Part shown: positions 10,969 to 23,480 of the stretch, one piece after another
Layout: every line of letters begins with the position of its first letter
How positions within the stretch are numbered: the first letter of the stretch is position 1
From: Jaltomata sinuosa
Taxonomy: Eukaryota; Streptophyta; Magnoliopsida; Solanales; Solanaceae
Direction of reading: 5' to 3'
DNA length: 64,000 nt
NCBI GenBank assembly: GCA_003996215.1
Contig: QJPP01000857.1
Location: 124,001-188,000, forward strand
Translations under genes and position numbers: made by a program
Notes under the pieces: generated by a model
What the model saw: only the letters and a program-made list of their open reading frames with translations
Told to the model about the DNA's origin: nothing
The model's database searches: none

Positions 10969-12524
10969 TTTATTTAGGTTTTAACCAAAAATTTGAACTA
11001 TTTTTGACTAACTATATGTGACTAACTATTCAGAACATTGTAATAGTTAGTAGATTTTGATTAATGTTTGCTTATGTATTTATTTATCATAAAATATATT
11101 GTCATTGCATTTCATAGCATATTTCGCCACATGGCATGTAATTTTATTTATATTTTAGGGAAGCTTACGATCCCGTGGCCTCTAGCCATAAATAATACTT
11201 TCTCGAAAATATGATAGTTTACGAGTACGTCATGCGTCCAATGGCTATCGTATTTTCAACTCAAGTTGTCCGCTTGGGACCCGGTCTATTTCAAAGCAAA
11301 CCCACTCCTAGACACCTAGTGTAGAGCTAAACCTAAACCCTATTTTTAGGCATTTACCTAAGACGACTCAATACCTTAGGGGTATTGGGCCCATTAGAAA
11401 GACCACCTTGTGTCTATTGACCACGAGTCAATAAAAGACGATCATCTCTTATTTGTTTAATTGAAGGATATAATGTTGAATGTTACGAACCATTGTCCCT
11501 CGGGTTTGGAAATTATTTATGTGGCTTCCATCATCATAATCAAAAGAAGATCTTCATCCGAAAGGCGTTTGAAAATTTCAAGAAGTCCAAGAAGTTCGAG
11601 AATGAAGGACCTTCCATGGCGGACTATTTTAAGAATGTACCCCTGCGTGGGAGTTGGGACTAACATTTATTGTACATCCCTTTCCTTTGTTTTGTATCAC
11701 CATTTAATTTATTCATAAAATTTGTATATGACATAATTTTTGGGGCAATGGAACGTCTTACAAACGACATACGTATCCTTCAATTCGTTAGACCTACCTT
11801 TGGCATAAAAAGGTCACATATCTGTTTAGGACGCACTATAAATTGTTATGTAATATAACTGTCTTATATGCTTATGTGTGTTGCTTAAATAAAAGGTGAA
11901 TCAATCTACTCCTATTTGATATTTTAGAACCGCTAAGCAAAATATAAGCCTACCACACGAAAGTTCGACAAAAAAAATTCAAGTCCTCCATGTTCCTCAG
12001 AAAAAATCCTAAGCCTTTCATTTTCACGAAGCTTCTAAACCTTACTCCTATCTCTCAGGAAATATTGACTTACGAACTCAAACTACATAAGATCTAATTT
12101 CTCCTTCGTAGGATATGTAGGCAACCGTTCAGGACTCGGCCCTTATAGGTAAAAACCTTTATTTTCCCCATCTTTTGGCAAGAAGATTAAAGAATTTCAC
12201 CAGAAGATCAAGATTCAACAAGAGTCAACTTTTTTGTCAAATCACTCATTCCAAAGTCAACAGACAAATTCCTGTCTGTTTGAGTCTTTCTCCAAACATG
12301 AATTGATTCACCTTTAATAAAGCAACATTTGTCTATTTACATTCTATCGAATATATTGTATTATTTATCCTGAATGAAATCTAACATGATTACCTTTTGA
12401 GTTGTTTTTCCTATTTCAGGTGAAAGCTAAGAAACTGATCTGTGTTGAAAACTAGCAAAACATCCTCACTTCAGGATAAAGTAGAAAAAAGATAATCCCG
12501 TGACCGTAGTTTGATAAGAGAAAA
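10969..12524 (+). other. Ogre leader, non-coding
   Basis: About 1.55 kb between primer site and gag. No believable gene; the ORFs at 11461 and 11670 have no recognisable content. It holds the first copy of the conserved hairpin motif (12074-12122). Confidence 0.6.
12074..12140 (+). other. Conserved hairpin motif S, copy 1
   Basis: GAACTC(A)AACTAC-like lead, then stem TCCT (12102-12105), loop TCGT, stem AGGA (12110-12113), immediately followed by TATGTAGGCA and, 15 bases on, CTCGGC. It is the only copy in the leader. Confidence 0.6.
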
Positions 12525-14308
12525 ATGACTGGTAATACTAAGGAAATTAGGTCGATAAATGTGGCTATACAAGAGCCAGTCCTAGTAGATTAGAGTGAGC
12601 TGATTGTACAGCTAATACAAAAAATTTATGAGATGGGGGAAGAAATGCGAAGGAACAAAGAATTAACTAGGATGACCAATGCCGTAAATGCTCCCATACC
12701 TAGTGAAATGAGGCCTCCGCTTCATCTTTCTTCTCCAAGTTCTCTAGAATTCGACATTTTTCCTATCCGCTCCAATGCACCCACTTCCTCAACTCCTAGA
12801 CCATCCACCATTGATTTGTTTGCTCCAAATACATTTTTTTCTAACACCTCACATCAAGTTTCTTCTTCTCTTGTCCAGCATGCTAATCGAAGTGACAATC
12901 CAAGCACTCACAACGTCCAAATGCCTATATTCCTTCAATGTACCAAAATACACAAAACATTACCTCCATATATCAAAACTCCACTCTAAATATCCCGCAC
13001 CTATCACCTATCCAAAATGTGCCACCCACCACCTTTCATGCCGCTACACTTAAACCCTACTTCACTATTTCAGAAAATCTCGAGCTGGATCATTATGAGG
13101 AAAAAGAGAGGAAATTGAAAGTTGTGGAGGATAAACATGATAAGGACATGATGTTACTGAAAGAAGATATCACCAAGATCAAAGAATCATGGAGTTAGCC
13201 CGATAAAGGTGAATTCATCTATGATGATCTTTGTATCTATCAGGATTTGAAACTGCCTGAACGATTTAAAATTCCAAAGTTTGAGACTTTCGATGGCACT
13301 GGAAATCCCACGGTTCATTTGAGGAGTTATTGTGATTGAATGATAGGAGCAGGTAAAAATGAAGCGCTACTAATGAGGCTCTTTAGCTGGAGTCTAAGCG
13401 GTGAAGCGCTAGAATGGTTCACTTCGCAAGAGTTGAAAAAATGGCCTGGATGGAATTCCTTGGCCAAAGATTTTTCTAAAAGATTTGCCTACAATGTGGA
13501 GATTGTCCCAGATAGGTATTCGCTAGATCGTATCAAGAAGAAAATCGATGAGTGTTTTCGTAACTATGCCCATCGATGGAGAAAGGAAGCAGCGAGGGTC
13601 CGTCCTCCTATGACTGAGAAAGAAATTTGTCATTGTATTTATGCGAGCCCAGGAATCAGAGGTCTACAATAAGATGATATCCACAGTAAATTTAAAATTT
13701 GCTGATTTAGTCAAAATTGGTGAAACAGTCGAAGAGGGCCTTAGGACTGGAAAAATCACCAGGATCTCTACAGAGCTGGAGTCTCCAGGATTTCTAAGGA
13801 AGAAAAAGGAAGACGTATCCTCCATATCTTTCAGTTTGAGCACAAGGTCTAGAAAGCCATCCAAGTTTAGCTTTCAGAAGCTTTCATCATTGGACACATA
13901 CCTCTCAGCTCCACGAAGACCTTGTCCTGCTTTCTATGCTTAAACTAGTTACCAAAATTACCAAACTCCACCTCCGAACTATAACAACTAATCTCGAAAT
14001 TACCAAACACCTCTACAAAATTATCAAAGCTACCAACCAAATTTCCAAACACCATCTCCAAGCTTTGAAAAGAACCCTCCCCGAACCTTCACACCATTGG
14101 CTGAAAGTCGGACTCAACTTTTTAGAAAACTCAAACAAGCCAGATTGATCCAGCCCATTGTGCCGAGATCTGTCAATATCAACTCTTAATTTTTTAAAGC
14201 CGATTGATATTGTGCATACCATGCTGGAAGTGTTGGGCATGCTACAGAAGATTGCATCAATATGAAATACAAAATTCAGGACTTGATCGATCAGAAAGTT
14301 ATCACACT
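12525..14308 (+). pseudogene. Ogre/Tat gag, broken
   Basis: Would form the retroelement particle. Start ATG at 12525 (MTGNTKEIRSINV), stop at about 12588. The middle part (13210-13660) reads YDDLCIYQDLKLPERFKIPK, FDGTGNPTVHLRSYCD, EALEWFTSQELKKWPGWNSL and FRNYAHRWRKEAARVRPPMT, matching the Ogre/Tat gag pattern in order. A zinc-knuckle of the Tat type is read at 14211-14255 as CAYHAGSVGHATEDC (C-x2-H-x5-H-x4-C, all four ligands kept). Frame changes occur near 13200, 13640 and 13950-14200, with stops in between. A low-complexity Pro/Ser/Thr stretch (12700-13060) lies between the N-terminal segment and the core. Confidence 0.85.
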
Positions 14309-14310
14309 CT

Positions 14311-15060
14311 AGACAACAAATGTCACCAACCATGGAGAAGATGCTATCACTATGATAGAAATGATGAAGAGTGGATAGCAAGCAAGTTCATAATACAAGC
14401 CAGTTTGGAAAAAGTGAAAAAATTAGAGAAAGTTGTGACTTCTCTGAACTTAAACAAGGAGTCTAAGATAATGACTACACCTTGTCAAACATTCCCTGAA
14501 AAGCCTCCAAAATTTGTGTAGACCACGTCCAAATCAAAGAGAATCAGTCCAAGGACAAGGTTAAGAAGAATATTGATCTGGAGCTGCCAAAGCCACTTAA
14601 TCACTTCTACCAGTCATTTCCTATATGTTTAAGGCCTTCAAGCAACAGTCCTGGGGATGGAATCAGGCACCTCTTCAAAGAATGTGATGATATCCTAGAG
14701 GAGTTCCCTGAGGCATCAGAGATCAAAAAGTTGAATCTTGAGGAGCAATTGCAGAATTGGACCTCCACTCCACTCATGATTTCTCGGTCCTGTGGTAGAT
14801 AAAAGGACAAATTTATTTTTTTTGCAAATCGGTGATGGTCCGGATGAGGCCCGAGACCCACCCTTTATTTCTTTATTTTCCTCAGCACTAATTTCTTTCT
14901 TTCCAAAAGGCATAGACTCGTATTCGTGCGAGCCATAGCCAAAATTTGTGAATGTTTTCAACTTCAATGAAAGCCGCACCTATCTCAAAATTCAACTGAT
15001 TTTATTTGCCTTTCATATTTAAAATGATATTATCTAACCTTGTTTATGTATAATTTCAGT
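14311..15060 (+). other. Decayed Ogre interval between gag and pol remnant
   Basis: Short reading frames (e.g. 14380-14520) continue the gag/protease side, but no protease motif with catalytic Asp-Thr/Ser-Gly can be found. In relatives an intron separates protease from reverse transcriptase; I cannot place splice sites here. Confidence 0.45.
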
Positions 15061-15422
15061 AAAATAATTTAAAACCTATCAATGTTATGCCATGTCATGA
15101 GTTGAATGAACAGGTGAGGTAAATGATGAATGTGAAGAGTATGATGGAAAGATTATGGTCCTCGAACGATTTGAGAATCAAGAGAAATCTAGACAAAGAA
15201 GTCATAACCGATGTCCTCCTGTCAAAAGTACAAAGGAATTCAAGTACAGAAAAATGAGCAGTTGATCTACCATCAAGATAAGCACAAAGGAAAATTCACA
15301 CCAAATTGACAAAGACGCCACATCATCCACAAAGTACTATCCAAAGGTGCTGTCAGTGGCAGATGACCAAGGTGTGGATAAAATCGATTGACTCAGAAGC
15401 TATAAAGATATGCTATGCCTGA
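15061..15422 (+). pseudogene. Ogre pol remnant: ends joined, RT/RNase H/most integrase missing
   Basis: The first part reads CHELNEQ then, after a frame change, VNDECEEYDGKIMVLERFEN, which in Ogre elements lies just before the reverse transcriptase. About 100 bases later it reads HQDKHKGKFTPN, stop, IIHKVLSKGA and IDSEAIKICYA with stop at 15420-15422, the extreme C-terminus of Ogre integrase. No reverse transcriptase, RNase H or integrase core lies between, so roughly 1,000 or more codons were deleted near 15240. The element could only move with proteins from another copy. Confidence 0.75.
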
Positions 15423-15517
15423 AGATAGTTTCTCCTTTAGTTTATTTCCATGTAATCATGTTTTCTATTTTTCTATCCTTTGTAGTTTAGCAATATCTTT
15501 CCTAATCCTCTTTGTAT

Positions 15518-15582
15518 GAACTGCGTGATGACCTGAATTCTCAATAATGAGATACGTAGGTGGCCTTTGTCGGCTTCGGTCA
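15518..15582 (+). other. Conserved hairpin motif S, copy 2
   Basis: GAACTGC lead, ACCTGAAT, stem TCTCA (15539-15543), loop ATAA, stem TGAGA (15548-15552), TACGTAGG, then TTCGGTCA. Outer CCT (15532-15534) can pair with AGG (15558-15560). It begins about 100 bases after the pol stop. Confidence 0.65.
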
Positions 15583-15622
15583 CTCCTTTATTAATTTCCA
15601 ATATTCTCCCACTATAAGTGTG

Positions 15623-15690
15623 GAAACTACGTTTGACCTGATTCTTGCTTCAACGGGATATGTAGGCGCCACAATGGCTCGGTCATATCG
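15623..15690 (+). other. Conserved hairpin motif S, copy 3
   Basis: GAAACTAC lead, ACCTGA, weaker stem TTC/GGA plus TTG/CAA around loop CTT (15642-15658), TATGTAGGCG, then CTCGGTCATA. It is 105 bases after copy 2. Confidence 0.6.
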
Positions 15691-15910
15691 CCCTAGGAAA
15701 TGGAAATAGGGGCAGAAATTTTGAGAAAGGAATCTCAAAAATTCAGAAGGTGAAGGTCATTTTCCAGCAAAATAGGAGTAGGCTTGTGAATATGTAGATG
15801 CCACAACGGTTCGGTCATACCACCCCAGGAAATGGAAACTGGGGCAAATTTTTTGAGAAAAGAATCTCAAAAATTCAGAAGGCAAAGATCATACTCCAAC
15901 AAGTCAGAAT
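15657..15910 (+). repeat. 133-bp tandem duplication
   Basis: Two units with period about 133 bases. Each has (G)GATATGTAG, a TCGGTCATA block, AGGAAATGGAAA, GGGGCA(G)AAATTTT and GAATCTCAAAAATTCAGAAG. A partial third unit is visible at about 16020-16075. Hairpin copies 3 and 4 are the starts of the two units. Confidence 0.85.
15788..15822 (+). other. Hairpin motif S, copy 4 (degraded)
   Basis: Keeps AATATGTAGATG and TTCGGTCATA but has lost the left half with the stem, because it begins at the duplication junction. Confidence 0.45.
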
Positions 15911-17107
15911 GCAAACTATGCTAAAGAGCAACTGAAATGGATCTCGAGAAAGAATCTCATACTCTCCACAGAGTGTAAGTCTCATATCAACGAGATGAGA
16001 TTCGTCACGAGATCTTTAACTGGGGCAGAAATTTTGAGGAGGACCTCAATATTTCCACCAAAAGAATTCAGAAACAAACTCCAAGGAATTGCCTAGCACC
16101 AGAAGAATAGAGTCTACTTCAGAAATCCCTAGTTGCGACAAAATTCGAGGTGGATTAGTTCCCAGCCACGATAGTTTTCTGGAAAATCATTCTCTCCAGC
16201 TAGGATGTTGAAGGATCACCAGAGTCCGCCAGCAATATGTCAGATATGTCAAGGCCTCAAGTGAAGGACATTCATTGGCTAGTACATGACATGACAATAT
16301 TGGCGGAGAATTTTTCGAATCATTTCTTCAAAATCGCTATTTTTCAAAACTTAGCCAAAGTCCTTATAAATTATTTTCTCCTTCATAAATTAAGTTTGTC
16401 TTATATCTGCCATAACACAGGAAATTGAGGCAGGCGCCCGAGGATGACAAGCAACCAAAGATGAAAGAACAAGGAGCAGAAGACCAAAGAAAGTCAACAA
16501 AGATCAATTTTGCCAAAACTAATAATTTTTCTATGGATGCAGGTTATCCTAAAGAAGTGTTAGTGATCGGAAAAAGCCTATAACTATACGGCGTATTCAA
16601 AGTAATACAATGAGACTGAATGTCTGAAGTCGACAAAGAAGAGCCGAGACTACTAGGAGAAGCCAAGACGACAAAGTTTTCCAAAGCTAATGACTTTTCT
16701 TGTGGTTTCAGGGACCATTAGATAAAGAAAGATCAATGAAATCCTCCTCAAGACTCCAGCGAATCAGGGATCACAATAAATACACGATGTTTAAGGATGG
16801 TATTTATGACTGTTCCCAGAAATAGGTTTTTAACCATTCACTAAATCAAAGTTATTTTGATAATGAATGCTTTCCTTAAAGTTTTTTCCTGAATTTGACC
16901 GTGGTCTCTAGTAAAAGAGACACTGCGTCTACTAATCATTTACCTTGAGCCAGGTACACGCCAAGAAGTCAAAATGTTAGCAAAGAGATTAAAAGTGATG
17001 TTTTCTGATAATTACCGCGAAGAGCCATTTACATGTTTATTTTTGTCACAAGGACTATCATCTGCAATAAGCCTCATGGGCTTTATCTTATCATCTTAAC
17101 ACTTATA

Positions 17108-17338
17108 AGCCATAACAACAGGAATGTACAAAGTTTTCAAGTCGCAGCAATGGGAATGCGCACCATACTTGTAAGTTGCAGCAACGGAAATGCGCAAATC
17201 ATGACACTTCTAAGTTGCAACAATGGGAATGTGCAAAGTATCTATATTGCAGTAACGGGAATGCGCATTACACTTGTAAGCCACAACAATGAGAATATGC
17301 AGAGTTTTCGAGCCATAGCAACAAGAATGCACATGCAG
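17108..17338 (+). repeat. Tandem array T1, about 7 units of 32-39 bp
   Basis: Unit pattern AAGTCGCAGCAA(C/T)GG then GAATGCGCAAA, followed by a variable spacer ending in ACTT(G/C)T or TTTTC. The same unit reappears at 30775-30960. Confidence 0.85.
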
Positions 17339-17486
17339 TCACATGATCCAATGATGTTCGCCACCAGGGTTAAAGAAATCATACCGTTCAAGGGGAGTCT
17401 ATAAGACTCCATCCAAAATTGAATGATGAACTAGATTTCCTAAAAAGTTGGTAGGACAGATGTTGTCATTAAGCCACAACAATCTT

Positions 17487-17567
17487 TAAAACCAGATCGT
17501 GTGCAAGATTGCCCAAAATTTGATAGACCAAGAGCTATCTATAAGACTTAGCGATATCTAAAAATGG
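17487..17567 (+). repeat. Array T3, left end (interrupted)
   Basis: One unit of the 70-bp repeat (GTGTGCAAGATTGCCCAAAA ... GCTATCTATAAG ... AAAAATGGATA) cut by the Tekay-like element; the array continues at 29797. Confidence 0.8.
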
Positions 17568-17572
17568 ATAGC

Positions 17573-20500
17573 TCTCATGACCTGATTTCTTGGTCATGAT
17601 TGCACCTACAATCCCCAGTAGGCAAACTAATCCCCGTAGCCTAGAACGGTAAGTAATGGGCTACTAGCAAGCAAACGAAGAAGAAAATAGTTTAATAAGC
17701 GGAAGCAAGGGAACGAGATGAAGAAAATAGATAATAGGAGTAATATATGTACAATGCAGAAGCAAAACCAAACCCAAAACCAGCGTAAAAGAGCCGGATC
17801 TACATAAGAAGTACAAGGGTCCAAAACAATATACACAAAGTTGTCTCCGAGTAGAAATAGAGTATATAATCAAAAGATAACTAAAAGCCAAGCTCCAGTC
17901 GCTAAGAGCTCACCCTCAGTCCAGACTATCACCAAAAATAGCACCTCACACGAGTCTCCACGAGCTAACGGCGATGGCCCATACTAGGACCTGCAACAGA
18001 AGATTCAGAGTGTAGTATGAGCACCAAATGCGAAGCATAAGGTACCCAGAAGGTATCATAGGTTGACTGGGCACATATAAGATAAAAGCGTAGTAACAGA
18101 CAGAATAGAAGCATATAGTCACAGAAATCAACAAAAAGTACACAGGAAATAGCCCAGAGGGAAGTCAACCGAACATCATAAAAGGATATCAAGTAGAATA
18201 TATGCGCAACAAGCACAGGTGTAAGCAAGAAATAACGCACCTGGGATCCTTGCAATAACAGTATATACATAATAAGTTTAAGAAATGGACGGTATACCGG
18301 TAACCTCAAGTACAAGGAAGGAGAAGGAGAGTAAAGATAGGCATACTCGAAAATAGAAATCAATAACTCAACTAGCCATACCAATCTCAAATCCAACAAG
18401 TAACAACTCAGCCATATATAATCCTATAGCATAACCATAACAGGGGGATAACACCGCGATAAAGTAACAAGAGACTACCTACAGTCCCCCGCCCACCCAT
18501 ACAACCGAGGAACGCAAACAAGTGAAAATAAAACCCTCCGACCGCCAATACAATCGCAATGTACAGTTAACAAATATAAAACAAGGGTGGAACCTCAAAC
18601 AACAAATGATATGATGCATGATAACCTCAGGGTAGGATAAAAACTCTGTATGTACCTCCTCCGGTGCCTATGGGGCCCAACAGGTAGGTTCCATGGAAGG
18701 ACACTGCCTGTATACCTCTTCTCCGCCGTATACCCTCCCTTTAGCACACGCATACCAAAGCCCTAGGCCCAGAAAACAAGGTACATAGAGGTCCCGGACC
18801 CCATACTAAAATGCAGTACCAAAACATGCCATCCAGAAGCAAGTCCGAGTTCAAGATAGAGACCCAGTCTTGAATATGCATGCCCAGACCCTGTCCAGGA
18901 CTGAAATAGTGGGAAAATATCTCAAAAACCCTTCCAAGGGTGCCTGGACGTAACTGGGTCTAAACAATAGAAAGTCATCCCAGATGCTCGGTCCGATCGA
19001 GGCTATAAACCATCCCAATTTAATAAGAAACTCAAGTAGCACCCCGGACCTGCCGAGTCTAGCGTTAATAGTAAAACTAGTGATAGAAATCGTAATTTGA
19101 CCTTATTTTACCCCAAAAAGATTCACAAGTTAAATCAAACCATTTCTAATTAATTTCCATCGAAAACGGGCCCCCGGGGCCATGAAAAGTTTAGAAAACA
19201 ATTCCAGTAGGCCCGAAGCCTAAACCATAGTAAAACATGGATAAACACTCTTTATATGCATGTAAATGAATGATCAACACAAATAACCGCCCAACAGGTC
19301 GCAATCAACCTATCGGCCCTGCACAGGCTCCAATCGCTCTACAGCACAGATTGCCAGCAAAATATCACCATAACGATGCCTGGGACTCACGGGCACCCCC
19401 GAATAACCCACCGTCTATGTTCCAGAGTCAAAACAAGGCCACACAAAACCATAAGGGTGATAACATCAACTACTAAGAATGCTACACAAAACAGAGAGAA
19501 AAAACGGGGGTGAATCGCGAAAAAGTGGTCAGGTCTGTGGTACCAACCTAATAACCCAACCCAATGATGCCAGCTAGTACAATTTTATCTGATATATGCT
19601 AAGCCTAGGGACTTTAGTCCGTAACCTACCTGTCATCCGATGACAAGCTACTGGGACAATGAGATCTAAGCTCGAATCACTCCGAGAAATCTCGAATGAT
19701 GGTGAAACTATCAAAAACATCAATAATACATCAAAACGAGTCTAACGATACTCATATTGCTACAATTGTAGCCAGGTCAAAATCCAGGTCAAAAGCTGGC
19801 CAAATGGAGATAAAGATGGAATTTTAAGATTAAAAACCAAAACCAAAAATGAAAAATAGAACAATGACCACCACGATGGCAAGAAGGCATGCTCAAAATT
19901 TGAGATCAATTAGCCAAGAGAAGGGTGCCAAAACAGCCCGCTCAAGATGGAGATAAAGATGGAATTTTAATACTAAAAACTGAAAATTAGGCAAGGAATT
20001 ACTCACCAAAATGATGGAATTTAAGCCAATACGGAAAATTCTTCAAACCCACGAACATGAACGAGCTAGGAGGCAGCCACTACAACAATTTTCCAAAGCT
20101 TGGGTATGAGTAACAATGGTGGATTTTCAAGAAAATAAAGAGGGAAGCAACTTGGGGAAGAAATCTTACCAAAAATCAAAGAATCACGAATAATCGATGA
20201 AAAATTGATTTCCTCAAAGCCAAGACTGATATGGAGCAATTTGCTAGAGAGTATAAGTGTTTTAGAGTGAGAAAGATTGAGAGAAAATGCTGGAAAAACA
20301 AAATAATAGAAAAATATAGTTGCAGGGAACTGGCCAGCGCCAATGGTGCCCAAGCAGCGCTATCGCGCTGGCCAGCCGAAACGCGCTTGAGCACAATTGC
20401 GCTGGGACAGCGCTTATGGCGCTGAAGTCCTGGCCTGCAACTTTTTGAAAACTCCTCGGGGCATTCCGGGCATAATCAAAATCCGATATTCAAAAACCAA

Positions 20501-21106
20501 TATTCAAAAACCAATAATGCTAATAGAGTGGAAACAACGTTCAAGACTCAAATAAATCAACGAAACTTCCATACAAGGTTGTTTCGGAGAAATGTTAACC
20601 CAAGTCAACTCTAATGAAATGGAACTCAAAGGCTCGAAATGAGTTTGGGTCACCTGAAACCCGAACCAACCACCTTCCCAATCCAAACTTAACATTCCAG
20701 AGCTGATGGAATCGTCGGATTTTGAATCCAGCACTCCGATCATCGAAAGTCACCCAAAGTTATACTTTTAACTCCAAATGGCCTGAAATCATAGAAAACC
20801 ACACAAAACCCACACCGGAAGTTCTCAGGCGGCAACTGAAGGTCCAACTAGACCAAACTCAACGCTTCGGAGTTAACAGAAGTGTCAAAATTCAATTTTG
20901 AGCACGTTAGCTAAGAATGTTGACTAAAGTCAATGATATTCTAAGTTAAAGCTCTAAAATAGGAAAAAGGGAAAAATAACCAAATGAACGACCAGGGCAC
21001 CGAACTACCGGTCTCAGTAAGCCATAAATGACTTGGGGCCGCTACAGGAAATCTCTAACAGTATAATGAATGCGTAAATGTGAAGATGACCGAAAGGTTC
21101 ATCACA
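17573..21106 (-). repeat. 3' LTR of the Tekay-like element
   Basis: About 3.53 kb; minus strand begins TGTGATGACC and ends GGTCATGAGA. Matches 26348-29796 throughout; it has an extra segment at about 19395-19435 that the other LTR lacks. Confidence 0.9.
20330..20440. repeat. AGCGC/GCGCT word cluster in 3' LTR
   Basis: In about 110 bases: GCCAGCGC, CAGCGCTATCGCGCTGGCCA, ACGCGCTTGAGC, GCGCTGGGACAGCGC, ATGGCGCTGAAG. The matching cluster in the other LTR is shorter. Confidence 0.75.
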
Positions 21107-21129
21107 ACATCCACTACTAAAAAGACTTT

Positions 21130-22560
21130 CATCCTCGAAAGTCAAGAAGAAGGGAGTACCTGAAGGCTTGAACAACTGCGAATACTGAGCATGCAACTCA
21201 CTCTCGGTCTCCCAAGTAGCCTCCTCAACCAGACGATGCCTCCACAAAACCTTCACAACTGGAATCTCACTAGATCTCAATCGCCTGATATCTCGAGCAA
21301 GAATAGCTATCGGCTCCTCAACAAATGACAACCTCTCATCTAACTGAACCGAATCCCAATGCAACACATGAGACTCATCTAGAACATACCGGTGCAACTT
21401 CGAGACATGAAAAATTGGGTGAAAAGTTAAAAACATCGGAGGCAAAGCTAACATATAGGCTACACTACCAACCCTCTGTAGAATATCAAATGACCCAATA
21501 AACCTGGGGCTAAGCTTGCCCCACCGACCAAATCTCATCACGCCCTTCACAGGCGATACTCGAAGGAAAACCAAGTCACCAACACTGAACTCCAAGGCAT
21601 AAAGTCTACGATCAGCGTAGCTATTCTGCCTACTCTGGGCTGCTCTAAGTGTGTCCTGAATAAAACATACTCGGTCCAAGGAATCTCTAAGAAAATTTGT
21701 ACTCTGCGGTCTGGACTCTAACCCATTAAACTAACCAATCAGCAAACTGCAATGCCTCCCATACAAGGCCTCGAAAGGTGCCATGCTGATGCTCGAATGG
21801 AAACTATTATTATAAGCAAACTGGGCCAAAGTCACAAACTGATCTCATGAACCTCCAAAGTCAAGTACACAAGCCCAAAGCATGTCCTCCAGGACCTGAA
21901 TGGTCCTCTCGAACTGGCCATCTGTCTGAGGGTGGAAAGCAGTACTAAGCTGAACCTCCGTACCCAAATACCTCTGTATAGCTGTCCAGAAGTGAGATGT
22001 GAACTGCGTGCCACAATCTGAAATGATAGAAGCTAGGACCTCGTACAACCAAATAACCTCACTAATGTAAATCTGAGATAACCTCTCAGCACCATAGGAA
22101 GTCTGAACCGGCAAGAAGTGGGTCGACTTAGTCAGCTGATCCATAATCACCCAAATGGAATCAAAACCCCGAGAAGGATGAGGCAATCCGACAACAAAGT
22201 CCATAGTAATACCTTTCCAGATCCCTCAGGAATGGGAAGTCGCTACAACAAGCCACCCGGTCTCATGTGCTCAAACTTCACCTGCTGACAGTTCAAGCAC
22301 CTAGATACGAACTCTGCTACGTCTCGCTTCATACCACTCCACCAGTAAAGTTATCTCAAATCTCTATACATCTTTGCCGCGCTAGGATGAATGGAGTATC
22401 TAGAATAATATGCCTCACGGAGTATCAACTGAATCAAATCACGAACCTTCGGAACACAAAGTCAGCCGCCAAACCTCAGAATACCATCAGAACCTAAAGT
22501 AGCCCGGCTGGCCTCACCCTGAACTACCTGATCACGAAGTCACACAAACTTTCATCCTCA
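21130..22560 (-). pseudogene. Integrase of the Tekay-like element
   Basis: Would join the cDNA to target DNA. The core reads MDFVVGLPHPSRGFDSIWVI (first Asp), ASIISDCGTQFTSHFW (second Asp) and AFHPQTDGQFERTIQVLEDM (catalytic Glu), so the DDE triad is still present in frame at 22204-21845. After a stop at about 21844 (TGA) the C-terminal part (21679-21130) has VGDLVFLRVSPVKGVMRFGR, FHPIFHVSKLHRYV and the chromo-like tail LVEEATWETESEL. The reading frame then runs through the polypurine region and about 90 bases into the LTR to 21014, the natural stop having been lost. The zinc-binding N-terminus (22250-22450) is heavily damaged. Confidence 0.88.
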
Positions 22561-22571
22561 AACTGTCGGCT

Positions 22572-23480
22572 CTAAATCTGATCAACTAGAGTAGAACAAA
22601 CCTCAACACTGGCAAGCACTCGGCTAGGATCCGACAAGTCAAGCCTAACCAATCGGTTAGCCAAGGACTGGATGTCCAAGGCCAACAGTCGCTCAGAAAC
22701 TTCAAGTGAAGCTAGGTTGCCCGTACTCACCGCCTTCCAACTCAAGGCATCCACTACCACGTTTGCCTTACCCAGATGGTATATAATAGTGAAATCATAG
22801 TCCTTCAGTAGCTCAATCCATCTCCTCTGCCTCGAGTTCAGGTCCCCCTGACTCGTAATGTACTAAAGACTATGGTGATTGGTGAATATCTCACAGTGAA
22901 CTCCATATAAGTAGTGCCTCAATATCTTAAGCGTGAAGGCTACCATCACCAACTCCATGTCATGAGTGAGGTAGTTGCACTTGTGAACCTTCAGTTGTCT
23001 TGACGCATATGCTATCACTCAACCCTGCTGCATCAACACATAACCAAGACCGACCCCTGAAGCATCACAATACACGGAGAAACTTTGACCCTCAACCGGC
23101 AAAGTTAGAACTGGAGTTGAAGTCAATAAGGCCTTAAGCCTCTGGAAGTTATCCCCGCACTGGTCCGACCACTGAAATGGAAAATCCTTCCTAATAAGCA
23201 TAGTCAAGGGTGCTGCTATGGAAGAAAATCCCTCAGTGATCCATCTGTAGTACCCGGCTAAACCAACAAAGCTGCGAACCTCGGTAGGAGTACTAGGTCT
23301 AGGCCAATCACAAACCGCAAATATCTTACCCGGATCAACCCTAATCCCATCCTTAGACACCACGTGCCCTAGGAATGCAACTGACTCGAGCCAACACTCA
23401 CACTTTGAGAACTTGGCATAAAGCCAATGATCTCTCAAAGTTTGAAGTACAGTTCTCAAATGCTTCTCATGCTCGTCCCT
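22572..23480 (-). pseudogene. RNase H of the Tekay-like element
   Basis: Degrades RNA in RNA/DNA hybrids during cDNA synthesis. Reads FVGLAGYYRWITEGFSSIAA and FQRLKALLTSTPVLTLPVEG, the connection after the reverse transcriptase, then FSVYCDASGVGLGYVLMQQG with the first catalytic Asp. A stop follows at about 23019, then VIAYASRQLKVHKCNY, ELVMVAFTLKILRHYLYGV (catalytic Glu) and FTNHHSL, where the family has FTDHRSL, so the third catalytic Asp is Asn. DALSWKA (family DALSRKA) closes the domain. Confidence 0.85.

Larger units (their letters stand above)
15423..17567 (+). other. Ogre 3' tail, first part (before the nested element)
   Basis: Non-coding. Contains hairpin motif copies 2-4, a 133-bp tandem duplication, a seven-unit array of about 34-bp repeats and the start of a 70-bp repeat array. 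The ORF at 17033-17404 is only the translation of the tandem repeats. The tail resumes at 29797. Confidence 0.7.

Noticed and set aside
14013..14381. 122-codon minus-strand ORF over Ogre gag
   Set aside because: Shadow of the plus-strand gag, which has the zinc-knuckle motif in its own frame.
17108..17338. Regular repeats with spacers as a CRISPR array
   Set aside because: Repeats and spacers are both degenerate and variable in length, there are no cas genes, and the context is a plant retroelement.
17033..17404. 123-codon plus-strand ORF as a possible gene
   Set aside because: It is the translation of tandem array T1, with the same peptide-like pattern repeating with the DNA unit and no outside support.
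17965..18399. 144-codon and similar ORFs inside the Tekay-like LTRs (17627-18399, 26390-27099)
   Set aside because: They recur at equivalent places in both LTRs without recognisable domains and run antisense or offset to the element's proteins; open frames by chance.
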